A stretch of 64,000 nt of DNA from Selenomonadaceae bacterium (GTDB lineage: Bacteria; Bacillota; Negativicutes; Selenomonadales; Selenomonadaceae), in the NCBI GenBank assembly GCA_030523645.1, contig JAUNIB010000001.1:713700-777699 (forward strand), given 5' to 3'. The translations under genes were made by a program, and so were the position numbers. A model generated the notes under the pieces. It saw nothing but the letters and a program-made list of their open reading frames with translations. It ran no database searches and was not told the DNA's origin. Below, piece by piece: positions 25,603 to 34,437 of this stretch; the stretch's first letter is position 1, and every line of letters begins with the position of its first letter.

Positions 25603-27534
25603 TCATTGTACCGATGTGAGAATCTTCAGCAGCTTGTCCTCGCTGAGCTTCGGCAATGTGTAGTAGGCCCCATTGAGCAGCTGAGCCAGCTTGCGGGCAA
25701 TGCCCAACCGCAGATAGCCGCTCTCTGTGTCAATAATGACAAAGGATGCATTGGCAGTAGAAAGCCGCTCTGCCTGCTCCATGACCCGCTGTACCGGGTC
25801 ATCCCCCTTGTACTGGGCGCTGGTGCGGCCGTCAGTAAGGAGAATAACAACGGTTTCCTGCTGCTCCTGCTGATGTTCCAGACCGTAAAGCTGTCCGCTG
25901 ACACACTCCAAAGCCTCTGCCAGCGGAGTCTTTCCTCCGGTTGGCAGCTCACGCAGAAGTTTCTCTGCCAAATCGACACTGCGGGTCACCGGGAGCATTA
26001 CCTCCGCAGTATCTCGACGGAAGGCAATCAAACCCACCCGGTTTCGCTTCTGGTAGGCCTGCTGCAGCAATCCCATAATAACGCCCTTGACGATGCCCAT
26101 GCGCTTTTTTGCACCCATGGAGCCGCTGGCATCAACCACAAAGAGAAGGTTTATACCGGTGCGTTTCTCCCGGACACGCTGACGGTAATCCTCCGGACGG
26201 ATAATCAGGGCACGAGCAGAGTTTTCCTGTGCTCTGCGGAGCCGCTGGAAGGGAGCTGCCGCCCTGACTGTGGCATCAAAGGCCAAATCCAGCTCCTTGC
26301 TGCGGCTGTTCATCTCGCTTTTTACATAGCGTCCCTGCTTCTCACGCGTCCGGACGGTGTTCTGCTTGCCGCTTCCGGTACCGCCCGCCTTGCGGGTAGT
26401 ACGGCCCATGTCTATCTTCATCCCCTCCAGAGTCTTAAAGACTCTGACGATATCCTCCTCGGGAGCAAGACCATCCGGATTACTCTCCGGTGGATTTTCG
26501 GGAGGCTGCTCATTCTGAGCCTGCTCCTCCAGCGGCTGATTGTCCAAATCATTGCTGTCGTTTCCCATATCGGCAGGCTCATCAGTGGGAGGTTCGTTGT
26601 TGTCCTCGGTGACATCCTGCGGAGCAGGTTCCTGCTCCACCGGCTGCTGTTCTTCCTCAGGCGGCAGCTCCTGCGGAGGCGTACCCATGCGGTGCGGCAG
26701 GGCGTACAGGGCAGCCTTCTCCACATCCTTTGGCATGACATAGCTTCGTCCGGCCAGTGCCGCCGCCGCTCGTGCCGCCTCGGCCAGATACAGCTCCGCG
26801 CGGTTTCCCCGGCAATAGGCTCTGGCCGCGAACTCAGCAATAAGCAGCAGCATTGCCTCCGAAAGCTCTACCTCCGGCAGCAGCTCTCTTGCCTTCTGCA
26901 CCTGCTCCGCCAGTTTATTGTCCTGTTCCTCCCACTTCGCAGCAAAGGCATCGGGGTCGGCTTCGTATTCAAGGACTCTCCGGACAATTTCCACCCGCTG
27001 CTCTGCAGTTACCGGCTCATCAAGGGAGGCAAACAGTCCGAAGCTGTCGAGAATTGCTCCATCCAGCAATCCCTCATCCGGTGCCATAGTGCCTATAGGA
27101 ATAAATCTGGTGGGCGATGTGTAGGAAATGCCGTCGCGCTCAAGACTGTAGCTGCCCTGAGCAGCACTGTCCAATACCGTCCGCAGGAAGTCCCGCCGCA
27201 GCAGATTTACTTCGTCCATATAAAGAACACTGCCGTCGGCCTTCTGCAGAATTCCCGGCATGTGGCGCTTCCTGCCCTCAGTCAGTGCCGCTTCCATGTC
27301 AATGGAGCCAAAGACCATATCCTCGGTGGCACCGATGGGCAGCTCGACAATCCGTCCGTCGGGAGAAAAATCCTCCGCCGCCCGCACCAGCAGTGTCTTT
27401 GCTGTGCCGCCGGCTCCGGAGAGCAGCACACCGGCCAGCCGGGGATTTATCAGTGCCAGCAGCAGAGCTTCTTTTGCCTTCTCCTGCCCTACGACGGCAG
27501 AGAAGGGAAATCTCATCTTCTTCATAGCGGTCAC
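25603..27534 (-). CDS. bchD: Chelatase ATPase/VWA subunit (BchD/ChlD-like)
   Basis: 643 residues in three parts. An N-terminal AAA+ domain (about 1-290) keeps Walker [10 protein letters not shown] and [22 protein letters not shown]. An acidic, proline-rich linker (about 290-370) consists largely of E, P and Q. A C-terminal VWA domain (from about 455) has the MIDAS motif [25 protein letters not shown] and [13 protein letters not shown]. In magnesium and cobalt chelatases this subunit forms a double ring with BchI and drives metal insertion by the large subunit, here CobN. It starts 4 nt inside the end of bchI (27531-27534), so the two are translationally coupled. It could equally serve a nickel or other tetrapyrrole chelatase. 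Confidence 0.92.
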   Translation of the reverse strand: MTAMKKMRFPFSAVVGQEKAKEALLLALINPRLAGVLLSGAGGTAKTLLVRAAEDFSPDGRIVELPIGATEDMVFGSIDMEAALTEGRKRHMPGILQKADGSVLYMDEVNLLRRDFLRTVLDSAAQGSYSLERDGISYTSPTRFIPIGTMAPDEGLLDGAILDSFGLFASLDEPVTAEQRVEIVRRVLEYEADPDAFAAKWEEQDNKLAEQVQKARELLPEVELSEAMLLLIAEFAARAYCRGNRAELYLAEAARAAAALAGRSYVMPKDVEKAALYALPHRMGTPPQELPPEEEQQPVEQEPAPQDVTEDNNEPPTDEPADMGNDSNDLDNQPLEEQAQNEQPPENPPESNPDGLAPEEDIVRVFKTLEGMKIDMGRTTRKAGGTGSGKQNTVRTREKQGRYVKSEMNSRSKELDLAFDATVRAAAPFQRLRRAQENSARALIIRPEDYRQRVREKRTGINLLFVVDASGSMGAKKRMGIVKGVIMGLLQQAYQKRNRVGLIAFRRDTAEVMLPVTRSVDLAEKLLRELPTGGKTPLAEALECVSGQLYGLEHQQEQQETVVILLTDGRTSAQYKGDDPVQRVMEQAERLSTANASFVIIDTESGYLRLGIARKLAQLLNGAYYTLPKLSEDKLLKILTSVQ

Positions 27535-28553
27535 TCTGCCAAAAGCTCGTCAACCTTTGCCCAATCCAGCTTTCCATCCTCGAAGGGACGACGGCGCATA
27601 CGATGCGGCAGTACCAGCTTGGCGGCTATCCGCAAATCCTCCAGCGCTGCGGCCTTGCGTCCTGCGTAGGCAGCGTGAGTAAGTGCCGCCTTAATCAGCG
27701 TAATATCGGAGCGGTGTCCGTCTACGCCAAGCTCTACAGAGAGAAGTGCCGTCTTTTCCAGCAGCAGGTCAGGCAGCTCTACTTCCGGCAGGAGAACTCT
27801 GGCGGCTCTGATTTTCTCCGTGAGAGCCTGCTGCTCGGTCTCATATTTTGCACAGAAGGCCTCCGGGTCTGCTTCGTACTCGAGACGGCGGCGGATAACC
27901 TCGGTGCGCTTTGCGGTATCCTGCTCGCCTCTTACCATTACCGAAAGGGCGAAGCGGTCAAGCAGCTGGGGACGGATATCGCCCTCCTCCGGGTTCATAG
28001 TTCCAACGAGAATAAACTTGGCCGGATGGGCGAAGGAAATACCCTCACGCTCTACCGTATTAATTCCCATTACAGCGGCATCCAGCAATACATCGACAAT
28101 ATGATCCTCCAGCAGATTTACTTCATCAACATAGAGGATGTTGCGGTTTGCCTCAGCCAGAATACCCGGCTCGAAGGCTTTCCTGCCTGCTCTGATGGCT
28201 TCTTCAATATCGAGAGTACCGACGACACGGTCCTCGGTTGCACTTACCGGCAGGTCGATAACCTTCATGGTCACCTCTTCCTCCGGCAGCTTCCCCTCTT
28301 CCATCCGACGGCGGCAATCGTCGCAAAGCTGGGCGGCATTTCTCGGGTCACAGTGATAGCGGCAGCCCTTAACCGCCGGCATGGTGGGCAGCAGTGCTGC
28401 CAATGCCCGGACCGCGGTTGATTTTGCGGTTCCTTTCTCACCTTTTATCAATACGCCGCCAAGGGACGGATTTATAGCATTCAGTATAAGGGACAGCTTC
28501 ATTTCTTCCTGCCCGACGATAGCGGTAAAGGGATAAATTGCGGTGCGTTTCAT
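27531..28553 (-). CDS. bchI: Chelatase AAA+ ATPase subunit (BchI/ChlI-like)
   Basis: 340 residues, the usual length of BchI. Sequence landmarks are [20 protein letters not shown], Walker [15 protein letters not shown], a four-Cys-like insertion [16 protein letters not shown] (about 88-104), [43 protein letters not shown], and [23 protein letters not shown] with the Arg finger. It supplies the ATP-driven ring that works with BchD on the CobN catalytic subunit. It starts 12 nt after the cobN stop. The Cys insertion is shared with many CobN-associated BchI homologues. Confidence 0.95.
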   Translation of the reverse strand: MKRTAIYPFTAIVGQEEMKLSLILNAINPSLGGVLIKGEKGTAKSTAVRALAALLPTMPAVKGCRYHCDPRNAAQLCDDCRRRMEEGKLPEEEVTMKVIDLPVSATEDRVVGTLDIEEAIRAGRKAFEPGILAEANRNILYVDEVNLLEDHIVDVLLDAAVMGINTVEREGISFAHPAKFILVGTMNPEEGDIRPQLLDRFALSVMVRGEQDTAKRTEVIRRRLEYEADPEAFCAKYETEQQALTEKIRAARVLLPEVELPDLLLEKTALLSVELGVDGHRSDITLIKAALTHAAYAGRKAAALEDLRIAAKLVLPHRMRRRPFEDGKLDWAKVDELLAE

Positions 28554-28565
28554 TTGTTTTCCTCC

Positions 28566-31500
28566 TTAATAGTCGGCTCGTTCTTCCATTTCGCCTTCAA
28601 TATTCAAATACAGCTCAATCAATTCCTGCTTGGTCTCCGGCCTTGCCTTCCACATACCGCGCTTCTCGGCCTCCAGCAGAGTCTCCGTCATTCTCGACAA
28701 TGCCCAGGGATTGACATCCTGCATCCATTCCTGCATTTTTTCGTCCAGTGTATATGTCTGTGCCAGCTTCTCATACATGGCATCGTCCATTATGCCGGCA
28801 GTAGCATCCCACTGATAGCTGTGAACAAGCCGGTTGGCCAGCTCCATGGCACCCTTATAGCCGTGCTTCATCATGCCCTCAATATATTTCGGATTCATGG
28901 TTTCCGCCCGGAAGATTCGTTTTGCTTCTTCTTCTACAGTGCTGACCTTCACTCTGCTGCCGGCAGAGCTGCTGGTCATGTAGGCCTTGGGAGCCTTGCC
29001 GGTCAGCGACCGTACCGCTGCCACCATGCCGCCGTGATGGGAAGCATAGTCGTCGCAGGTGAACATGTTGATTTCCTTGTTGTCCTCGTTCTTCACCGCT
29101 ATATCTATACCGGACAGGCGGCGGCGGAACAGCTCCGGCTCAAAGGCGGTGGGCTGACCGTCACTGCCGTAGGCATATCCGGAGAACTGCGTATAGACCT
29201 CCTCGATGTCCTTCTCATTCTCCCACTGCTTGCTTTCCAGCAGGTTGTTGATACCGGCGCCGTAAGAACCGGGAGGATTACCGAATACACGGTAGGAGGC
29301 TCTTGCCCAGGCATCCTCCTTATCGCCGCCCTTTTCTTCCAGCCAGGCGGCATCATTCATAACATGCTTGCGGATATAGTTCTCGTCATCGCTTTCTTCC
29401 AGCTCAGCCACTACACCGGCCGCCGCATTGAGCCAGTGAACCGCATCCGGCATACTGTCACGGAACAGTCCGCTGATACGACCGGTGACATCTATCCGAG
29501 GCCGCTTCAATTCATTGAGAGGAATAACCGACAGGCCGATTACATTCTGAGAGCTTCCCTGCCATACCGGCTTCAAGCCCATCAGGTAAAGGAACTCAGC
29601 CACGCACTGTCCGTGACTTCGCATATTGGCTCCGGACCAGAGAACAAGGCCTACCGTCTCCGGGTAGTGTCCCTCTTCGCTGATGTAGCGGGCCAGCAGC
29701 TCATCTGCCAGCTTTATTCCCATGTGCCACGCGGCCTGAGTAGGCAGTGAACGGGGATCAAGGCCGTAGAAATTCCTACCGGTGGGAAGCAGCTCCGCGC
29801 CGCCGCTGGTGACGGCACCGGCAGCCGCCGGCTCAATGTACTCGCCGTCCAGTGCGGCAATAATATTGCCAATCTCCCATGTCGTGTGGCGAAGACCCGG
29901 TACAATAACCTCGGCTGTGTAGGAAAGTACCTGTTTCAGTGCCTGCCTGGTTTTCTCGCTGAAGTTCCTGACTTCCAGTACAGCTTCTATCTTATCGGCA
30001 GCGTATTCCTCTGCACCGAAGCTCTCCAGCAGGGAACGCACTTCCTTTTCAACTTTCTTTATCATCTGACCGCAGGTCAGACCATCGGCACAGGGAGCAT
30101 CCACATCATCCCAAAGGGTTTCCGGGTCTGCCCCCAGCTCTGCCGCCATGACCTTATTGACGGAAGGAATATCACCATTGATATTTTCCAAAATACCTGC
30201 TGCATATTCCAGCAGCTCCTCACCCTCCGGCGGCTGACCGAGGACATGCATACCGGTCTGAATGCGGGTGCTTTCCAAATCGCTGAGGTAGTTGTGCAGC
30301 TCCGCCGCATAAGCAGCGAAATCATCCCCCTCGACGATTTCATCAGCAAAATCACAGGCGGCCGCCTTCTCCCGCACCTGATTTTCCGCGGCCTCCAGAT
30401 TGTCAGGAGCTACCTGACGGAAGTGCTGATACTCCTCCAGCGCCCTATCCAGCGCCGCCCACTCCGCATAGCCTCCGGCCTGCTGCATGGGTGGGGAAAG
30501 ATAGCTGATGAGGCAGGCAGAAGCACGGCGCTTCGCCTGCAGTCCCTCACCGGCAATGGTCATCCAGTAGGGATAAATATTGGGCAGCCAGCCGAGAGCC
30601 GCATCCGGGCCGCAGTCCGCAGACAATGCTGTCCCCTTGCCCGGCAGCCATTCTAGAGAGCCGTGAGTACCGAGATGGATTACCGCATCTGCTTTCCAGA
30701 CATCTCTCAGCCACTGATAGTAACCGAGATACTGGTGAGAGGGCGGCAGCTCGGAGGAATGAAGCAGCTGCTCCGGGTCATCACCGAAGCCTCGAACCGG
30801 CTGAATAGTAATAAAGATATTTCCGTTCAGCAGACCGGGGACAAAAATTTCCTCATCGGAGCTGAGTACATCCCCCGGTGCCTTGCCCCAAATCCGTTCA
30901 ATATTCTTTTGGAATGATTCCGACTTCTTCCGGAAGAATGCCATGTATTCCTTAATATCAAGGCGTCCGTAAAGCTCCTCCAGCTGTGTCTCACTGAGGA
31001 ACCTACCGTCATTTGTCACCGAGGCGGTCATGACCTTCAGCAGCTCATCGCTGTCGTAGAGATTGTCCACCCTGTAGCCCGCTTCCGACAGAGAACGCAG
31101 CAGAGCGCAGGTGCTGGCCATGGAATCCAGTCCGGCGGCACTGCCGATATTGGAATTGGCCGCAGGATAATTGTGCAGAATCAGGGCAATGCGCTTATCC
31201 TTATTAGCCTTGTGCTTCAGGGCACCCCAGTGCTTTGCTTTTTCTACCGCCTGAGTAATACGCTCCGGCAGCGGTGCATAGGAAATCACTCCGTCAGGTC
31301 TCTTTACCTTTGTGGCAATGGGAACTGTATGAATAACACCGTCAAACTCCGGCATACTGATACTGATAGATACAGCCATGGGGTCAAGACCGGCTTCTGC
31401 CGCTTCCCACTCCTCGAGAGTCGACAATACCGTGTATGTTTCAAGAATCGGAACATTCAGCTTTCGCAGGAAGCTGATAGGTGTCCCGGATGCCTTAAAG

Positions 31501-32258
31501 GAAAACTTCATCGTAGAGACAAGGACATCAATGACAGTCCTGCCGTCTTTAATAAAGTATTTTTCCAGTGCCTCCTGCAGCGGCGGAGATGAAAGACGGG
31601 CGCTGGTCATGGAGTTGGAGAACACCGCAATGGTATTCATACCCTGAGCTTCTATCTCACGAATCAGTGCCGTATGATAAGCGAAATCCCCTGTAAGCCA
31701 CTCGGTACGGAAAAACAGCACACCGACGGTAATCTTTGCGGGGTCAACATGGGCGGCACAATATCCCTCAAAATCCTGACAGTCCCCCTGCCAGTCCGGA
31801 TGCCATACGCCGTGCCAGGGAAGCACCTCCGGCTCTTTTACCGTATGCGCGGCACCACCCAGCTCATTATCAAGCCACAGCAGACAGTTCAGAATATTCT
31901 GCTCACCGTCATACAGGTAGTACTGCTTCAGCTTCAGCAGCTGCTCATCCGACAATCCCTGACTGAGCTTATCCTCCGGGTCTGCCTTTTCCACAAAGCA
32001 GACATAGCGTCCGCCGTTTTTCTGCAAAAGCTGGGAAGCACCGTGCAGAATAGGCTGCTCCAGCCCGGCTCCCATCCATTGAAGAAGGGAGATGTCCGCT
32101 CCGGCAAATTTCTTTGCCAGTTCATCGTTCCACTTCAGGTCACGATTGCCAAGAATGAGCTCCAGCTCCAAATCCGGGGCAATCTCCTTTATGTTGTCGC
32201 CGCTCTCGGAAAACAGTCTATACATGCGCGGAGCATTCGTTAAAAAAACTATCCTCAA
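28566..32258 (-). CDS. cobN: Cobaltochelatase catalytic subunit CobN-like
   Basis: 1230 residues, normal for CobN/BchH, which inserts Co2+ (or Mg2+) into a corrin or porphyrin ring with ATP from the I/D partners. Recognisable blocks are GVLFFRTEWLTGDFAYHTALI, LHNYPAANSNIGSAAGLDS (about 355-375), ITIQPVRGFGDDPEQLLHS, AVIHLGTHGSLEWLPGKG, and the C-terminal DYASHHGGMVAAVR. The start is TTG at 32258 with TTGGAG 9 nt upstream; the first in-frame ATG would remove 11 conserved-looking residues. No other corrin-synthesis gene is in the window and no cobalamin riboswitch is seen before it, so it may act in a pathway encoded elsewhere or in remodelling or salvage of a scavenged tetrapyrrole. It leads the operon cobN-bchI-bchD. 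Confidence 0.93.
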   Translation of the reverse strand: MRIVFLTNAPRMYRLFSESGDNIKEIAPDLELELILGNRDLKWNDELAKKFAGADISLLQWMGAGLEQPILHGASQLLQKNGGRYVCFVEKADPEDKLSQGLSDEQLLKLKQYYLYDGEQNILNCLLWLDNELGGAAHTVKEPEVLPWHGVWHPDWQGDCQDFEGYCAAHVDPAKITVGVLFFRTEWLTGDFAYHTALIREIEAQGMNTIAVFSNSMTSARLSSPPLQEALEKYFIKDGRTVIDVLVSTMKFSFKASGTPISFLRKLNVPILETYTVLSTLEEWEAAEAGLDPMAVSISISMPEFDGVIHTVPIATKVKRPDGVISYAPLPERITQAVEKAKHWGALKHKANKDKRIALILHNYPAANSNIGSAAGLDSMASTCALLRSLSEAGYRVDNLYDSDELLKVMTASVTNDGRFLSETQLEELYGRLDIKEYMAFFRKKSESFQKNIERIWGKAPGDVLSSDEEIFVPGLLNGNIFITIQPVRGFGDDPEQLLHSSELPPSHQYLGYYQWLRDVWKADAVIHLGTHGSLEWLPGKGTALSADCGPDAALGWLPNIYPYWMTIAGEGLQAKRRASACLISYLSPPMQQAGGYAEWAALDRALEEYQHFRQVAPDNLEAAENQVREKAAACDFADEIVEGDDFAAYAAELHNYLSDLESTRIQTGMHVLGQPPEGEELLEYAAGILENINGDIPSVNKVMAAELGADPETLWDDVDAPCADGLTCGQMIKKVEKEVRSLLESFGAEEYAADKIEAVLEVRNFSEKTRQALKQVLSYTAEVIVPGLRHTTWEIGNIIAALDGEYIEPAAAGAVTSGGAELLPTGRNFYGLDPRSLPTQAAWHMGIKLADELLARYISEEGHYPETVGLVLWSGANMRSHGQCVAEFLYLMGLKPVWQGSSQNVIGLSVIPLNELKRPRIDVTGRISGLFRDSMPDAVHWLNAAAGVVAELEESDDENYIRKHVMNDAAWLEEKGGDKEDAWARASYRVFGNPPGSYGAGINNLLESKQWENEKDIEEVYTQFSGYAYGSDGQPTAFEPELFRRRLSGIDIAVKNEDNKEINMFTCDDYASHHGGMVAAVRSLTGKAPKAYMTSSSAGSRVKVSTVEEEAKRIFRAETMNPKYIEGMMKHGYKGAMELANRLVHSYQWDATAGIMDDAMYEKLAQTYTLDEKMQEWMQDVNPWALSRMTETLLEAEKRGMWKARPETKQELIELYLNIEGEMEERADY

Positions 32259-32314
32259 AACAATCTACTCCAATCATTAATATTAAAATAAAGATATTGT
32301 TATTTATAAGATTT

Positions 32315-32343
32315 ATTTTATTGATTGTATGTATATTTGTCAA
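32315..32343 (-). promoter_or_regulatory. Promoter of the cobN operon
   Basis: On minus TTGACA (32338-32343), a 17-nt spacer and TAAAAT (32315-32320), about 55 nt before the TTG start. The 5' leader is AT-rich and shows no riboswitch-like element. Confidence 0.75.
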
Positions 32344-32372
32344 TTTACTTTTATATATTTGCGGCTGAATAT

Positions 32373-32422
32373 AAAAAGCACTATACGAAAGCAGAAGTCT
32401 AATTCCTCTTTCGTACAGTGCT
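32373..32422 (-). terminator. Terminator ending the methylmalonyl-CoA mutase operon
   Basis: A 15-bp stem (AGCACTGTACGAAAG with CTTTCGTATAGTGCT on minus, one G-U pair) with a 20-nt loop, followed by TTTTTATATT. It sits about 115 nt past the msrA-like stop, just upstream of the cobN promoter. Confidence 0.85.
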
Positions 32423-32537
32423 GAGTATAGTGTTTTTCTCCTCCGGTCTGCTGTGTCGACCACCTGAAGGAGCGGCCTGGAGCATGACCGTTCCAAGAGA
32501 TTTCCGTACAGGTGACGGCAATAATGTTGACTGATAA

Positions 32538-33107
32538 TTACTCTATAACTTCCAGCTTCTTCAACAGTGCGAAGTCAATCCTGGTCTTCATTTCCGGGTG
32601 CTTCTTCAGATAGTGCTGATGCTCCACATCGGCCGCAGTGAAGTTCTTCAGATAACCGGCCGTAGCATAGCAGCGCCTTGCTCCTACCGGGTCGGAATTG
32701 GGATCGTTGATGGTGATATTCGCCTCGGTGACAGCCAGCGCCTTCTGACGGTTGTGGATGAAGTTCATGTGGTACGCCACCATCGGCTCGTCCTCATCCT
32801 GAACATAGTAGACACCGCTGCGGTACATGTGCCCTTCGCAGTCTCCCTGCTTGTCCTTCACATAGGGATTAATGACGGAAAAGAGAATGTCCATGAGCAT
32901 GGATATATCAATCTTTTTCGGGTCGAATTCCACCTCTATACCGAATGCGGCACCGGACTTTCCATCAAGTACGGAGTCGTATGATGGCTCCGGCATGTCG
33001 CTGTCAATATAGCCGGCTGTAGTAGAGATAACACCGTTTACCCGAGAAAATACTTCTTGAAGCTCGTAAAAGCTGCCTCCGGAAAAATAGATTTTTTTAG
33101 TATACAT
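32538..33107 (-). CDS. MsrA-like protein lacking the catalytic cysteine
   Basis: 189 residues with the overall MsrA (peptide methionine-S-sulfoxide reductase) pattern. It has an N-terminal YFSGGSFYELQEVFSRVNGV, TTAGYIDSDMPEPSYDSV, FGIEVEFDPKKIDISMLMDI, EGHMYRSGVYY and a C-terminal EHQHYLKKHP. The signature GGCFW, whose Cys is the nucleophile, reads GGSFY (S12, codon AGC), so ordinary reductase chemistry is not expected. Selenocysteine is excluded because the codon is not TGA. I start at ATG 33107, with AGGAGG 7 nt upstream; the frame extends further without a site. It is the last gene of the mutA-mutB-meaB operon, after a 112-nt gap with a hairpin. It may bind methionine sulfoxide or a cofactor without turning it over, or do new chemistry. 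Confidence 0.8.
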   Translation of the reverse strand: MYTKKIYFSGGSFYELQEVFSRVNGVISTTAGYIDSDMPEPSYDSVLDGKSGAAFGIEVEFDPKKIDISMLMDILFSVINPYVKDKQGDCEGHMYRSGVYYVQDEDEPMVAYHMNFIHNRQKALAVTEANITINDPNSDPVGARRCYATAGYLKNFTAADVEHQHYLKKHPEMKTRIDFALLKKLEVIE

Positions 33108-33174
33108 TGCATTGCCTCCTATTTTACAGTCTTCAAAAAGTATTTTCTTGTATATCTCCATAAACCACCAAACA

Positions 33175-33194
33175 GGGGCGGACAAGTCCGCCCC
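33175..33194. repeat. Intergenic hairpin between meaB and the msrA-like gene
   Basis: A perfect 9-bp stem GGGGCGGAC-AA-GTCCGCCCC. It resembles the GGGGCnnn/nnnGCCCC hairpins of the repeat clusters. It may reduce read-through into the last operon gene; no T-run follows on minus. Confidence 0.6.
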
Positions 33195-33219
33195 TATCCA
33201 GTGTGTTCAGGGGAATGTA

Positions 33220-34434
33220 TTATGGATTATTCACCAGTACTTCCTGCACCCTTGACAGTGAAGGATGAAGTACATCGGACTGGCGAGAAATCGCTTTGTT
33301 GATATCAAACATGGTGATAAGCTCAGTAACTGCCTGAGTGGGCGAAATAATTCCGTCCAGAACAGCCTGACGGATTTCCGGCATACGGCCGAGCACTACA
33401 TTGTCGTTGAAGAACAACGCATGGAGATGCTCGTCTATCATGCTGTGCATCCAGTCGAGGAGCTGAGAATCACGACGCTGCTTGAAGACACCGGATTCCT
33501 TGGTAACCTTCTCGAAAGCACGAATGACTTCCCAAAGTTCCTTCAGACCGGTATTCTTGATAGCAGAAGCCAGGTAGGCATGAGTTGCCCAGCCTTCGGT
33601 GGCAGGACGGATATACTCGATCATCCGTTCATACTCGCCTCTGGCAACCTTGGCCTTCAGGAGATTGTCTCCGTCGGCCTTGTTGATGACGATAGCATCT
33701 GCCAGCTCCATGATGCCCTTCTTGATACCCTGCAGGTCATCACCGGCACCGGTGAGGACTATGAGCATAAAGAAGTCAACCATCGAGCGGACAGTGGTCT
33801 CGGACTGGCCAACGCCTACTGTCTCAATCAGAATGATATCATATCCAGCCGCCTCGCACATGAGCATCGTCTCACGGCTCTTGCGGGCGACACCGCCGAG
33901 GGTGCCGCCGGCAGGAGACGGTCTGATGAAGGCTTCCTGACGCCGGGAGAAAGTGCCCATACGGGTCTTATCACCGAGGATGGATCCGCCGGTAACGGAG
34001 CTGGTGGGGTCAACCGCCAGCACCGCTACTCTGTGACCGAGGTCGCAGAGCATATTGCCGAAGGCTTCAATCGTGGTGGACTTTCCGGCACCGGGAACGC
34101 CGGTAATGCCTATGCGAAGAGCTTTTCCTGTATAGGGCAGCAGTGCCTGAAGCACGCGCTGCGCCTTAGAGAAGTGAGCCGGGTTATTGCTTTCAATGAG
34201 AGTAATGGCACGGGAAAGAATACCGCGATTGCCCTCTATGACGCCTTTCACGTAATCGTCGACGGTCAGAATTTTCCGACGGGTAGCGCCAACCTTGCCT
34301 GTTGCCAGGCCGGGATTCAAGTTGCCCACGGTGGTGTCCTTGATGCCTTCGATTCCGCTCATTACGCTTGTCGTAAAGCCGGCACTCTCCCCCTCCGGTA
34401 CCCATTCCGGCTTCGAATTCGTGTAACCGGCCAT
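33220..34434 (-). CDS. meaB: Methylmalonyl-CoA mutase-associated GTPase MeaB (ArgK family)
   Basis: 404 residues, longer than the usual 330 because of an N-terminal extension of about 50 residues. The G3E-family G domain has Walker A GITGVPGAGKSTTIEAFG (about 100-117), VLAVDPTSSVTGGSILGDKTRM, IILIETVGVGQSE and the base-recognition VINKADGDN. MeaB protects and repairs methylmalonyl-CoA mutase and gates delivery of adenosylcobalamin. Its ATG lies 3 nt after mutB, matching this function. Methylmalonyl-CoA epimerase, another frequent neighbour, is absent here. Confidence 0.96.
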   Translation of the reverse strand: MAGYTNSKPEWVPEGESAGFTTSVMSGIEGIKDTTVGNLNPGLATGKVGATRRKILTVDDYVKGVIEGNRGILSRAITLIESNNPAHFSKAQRVLQALLPYTGKALRIGITGVPGAGKSTTIEAFGNMLCDLGHRVAVLAVDPTSSVTGGSILGDKTRMGTFSRRQEAFIRPSPAGGTLGGVARKSRETMLMCEAAGYDIILIETVGVGQSETTVRSMVDFFMLIVLTGAGDDLQGIKKGIMELADAIVINKADGDNLLKAKVARGEYERMIEYIRPATEGWATHAYLASAIKNTGLKELWEVIRAFEKVTKESGVFKQRRDSQLLDWMHSMIDEHLHALFFNDNVVLGRMPEIRQAVLDGIISPTQAVTELITMFDINKAISRQSDVLHPSLSRVQEVLVNNP

Positions 34435-34437
34435 AAC

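Noticed and set aside
32259..32537. Cobalamin riboswitch before cobN
   Set aside because: The region contains a terminator and an AT-rich promoter but none of the aptamer blocks.
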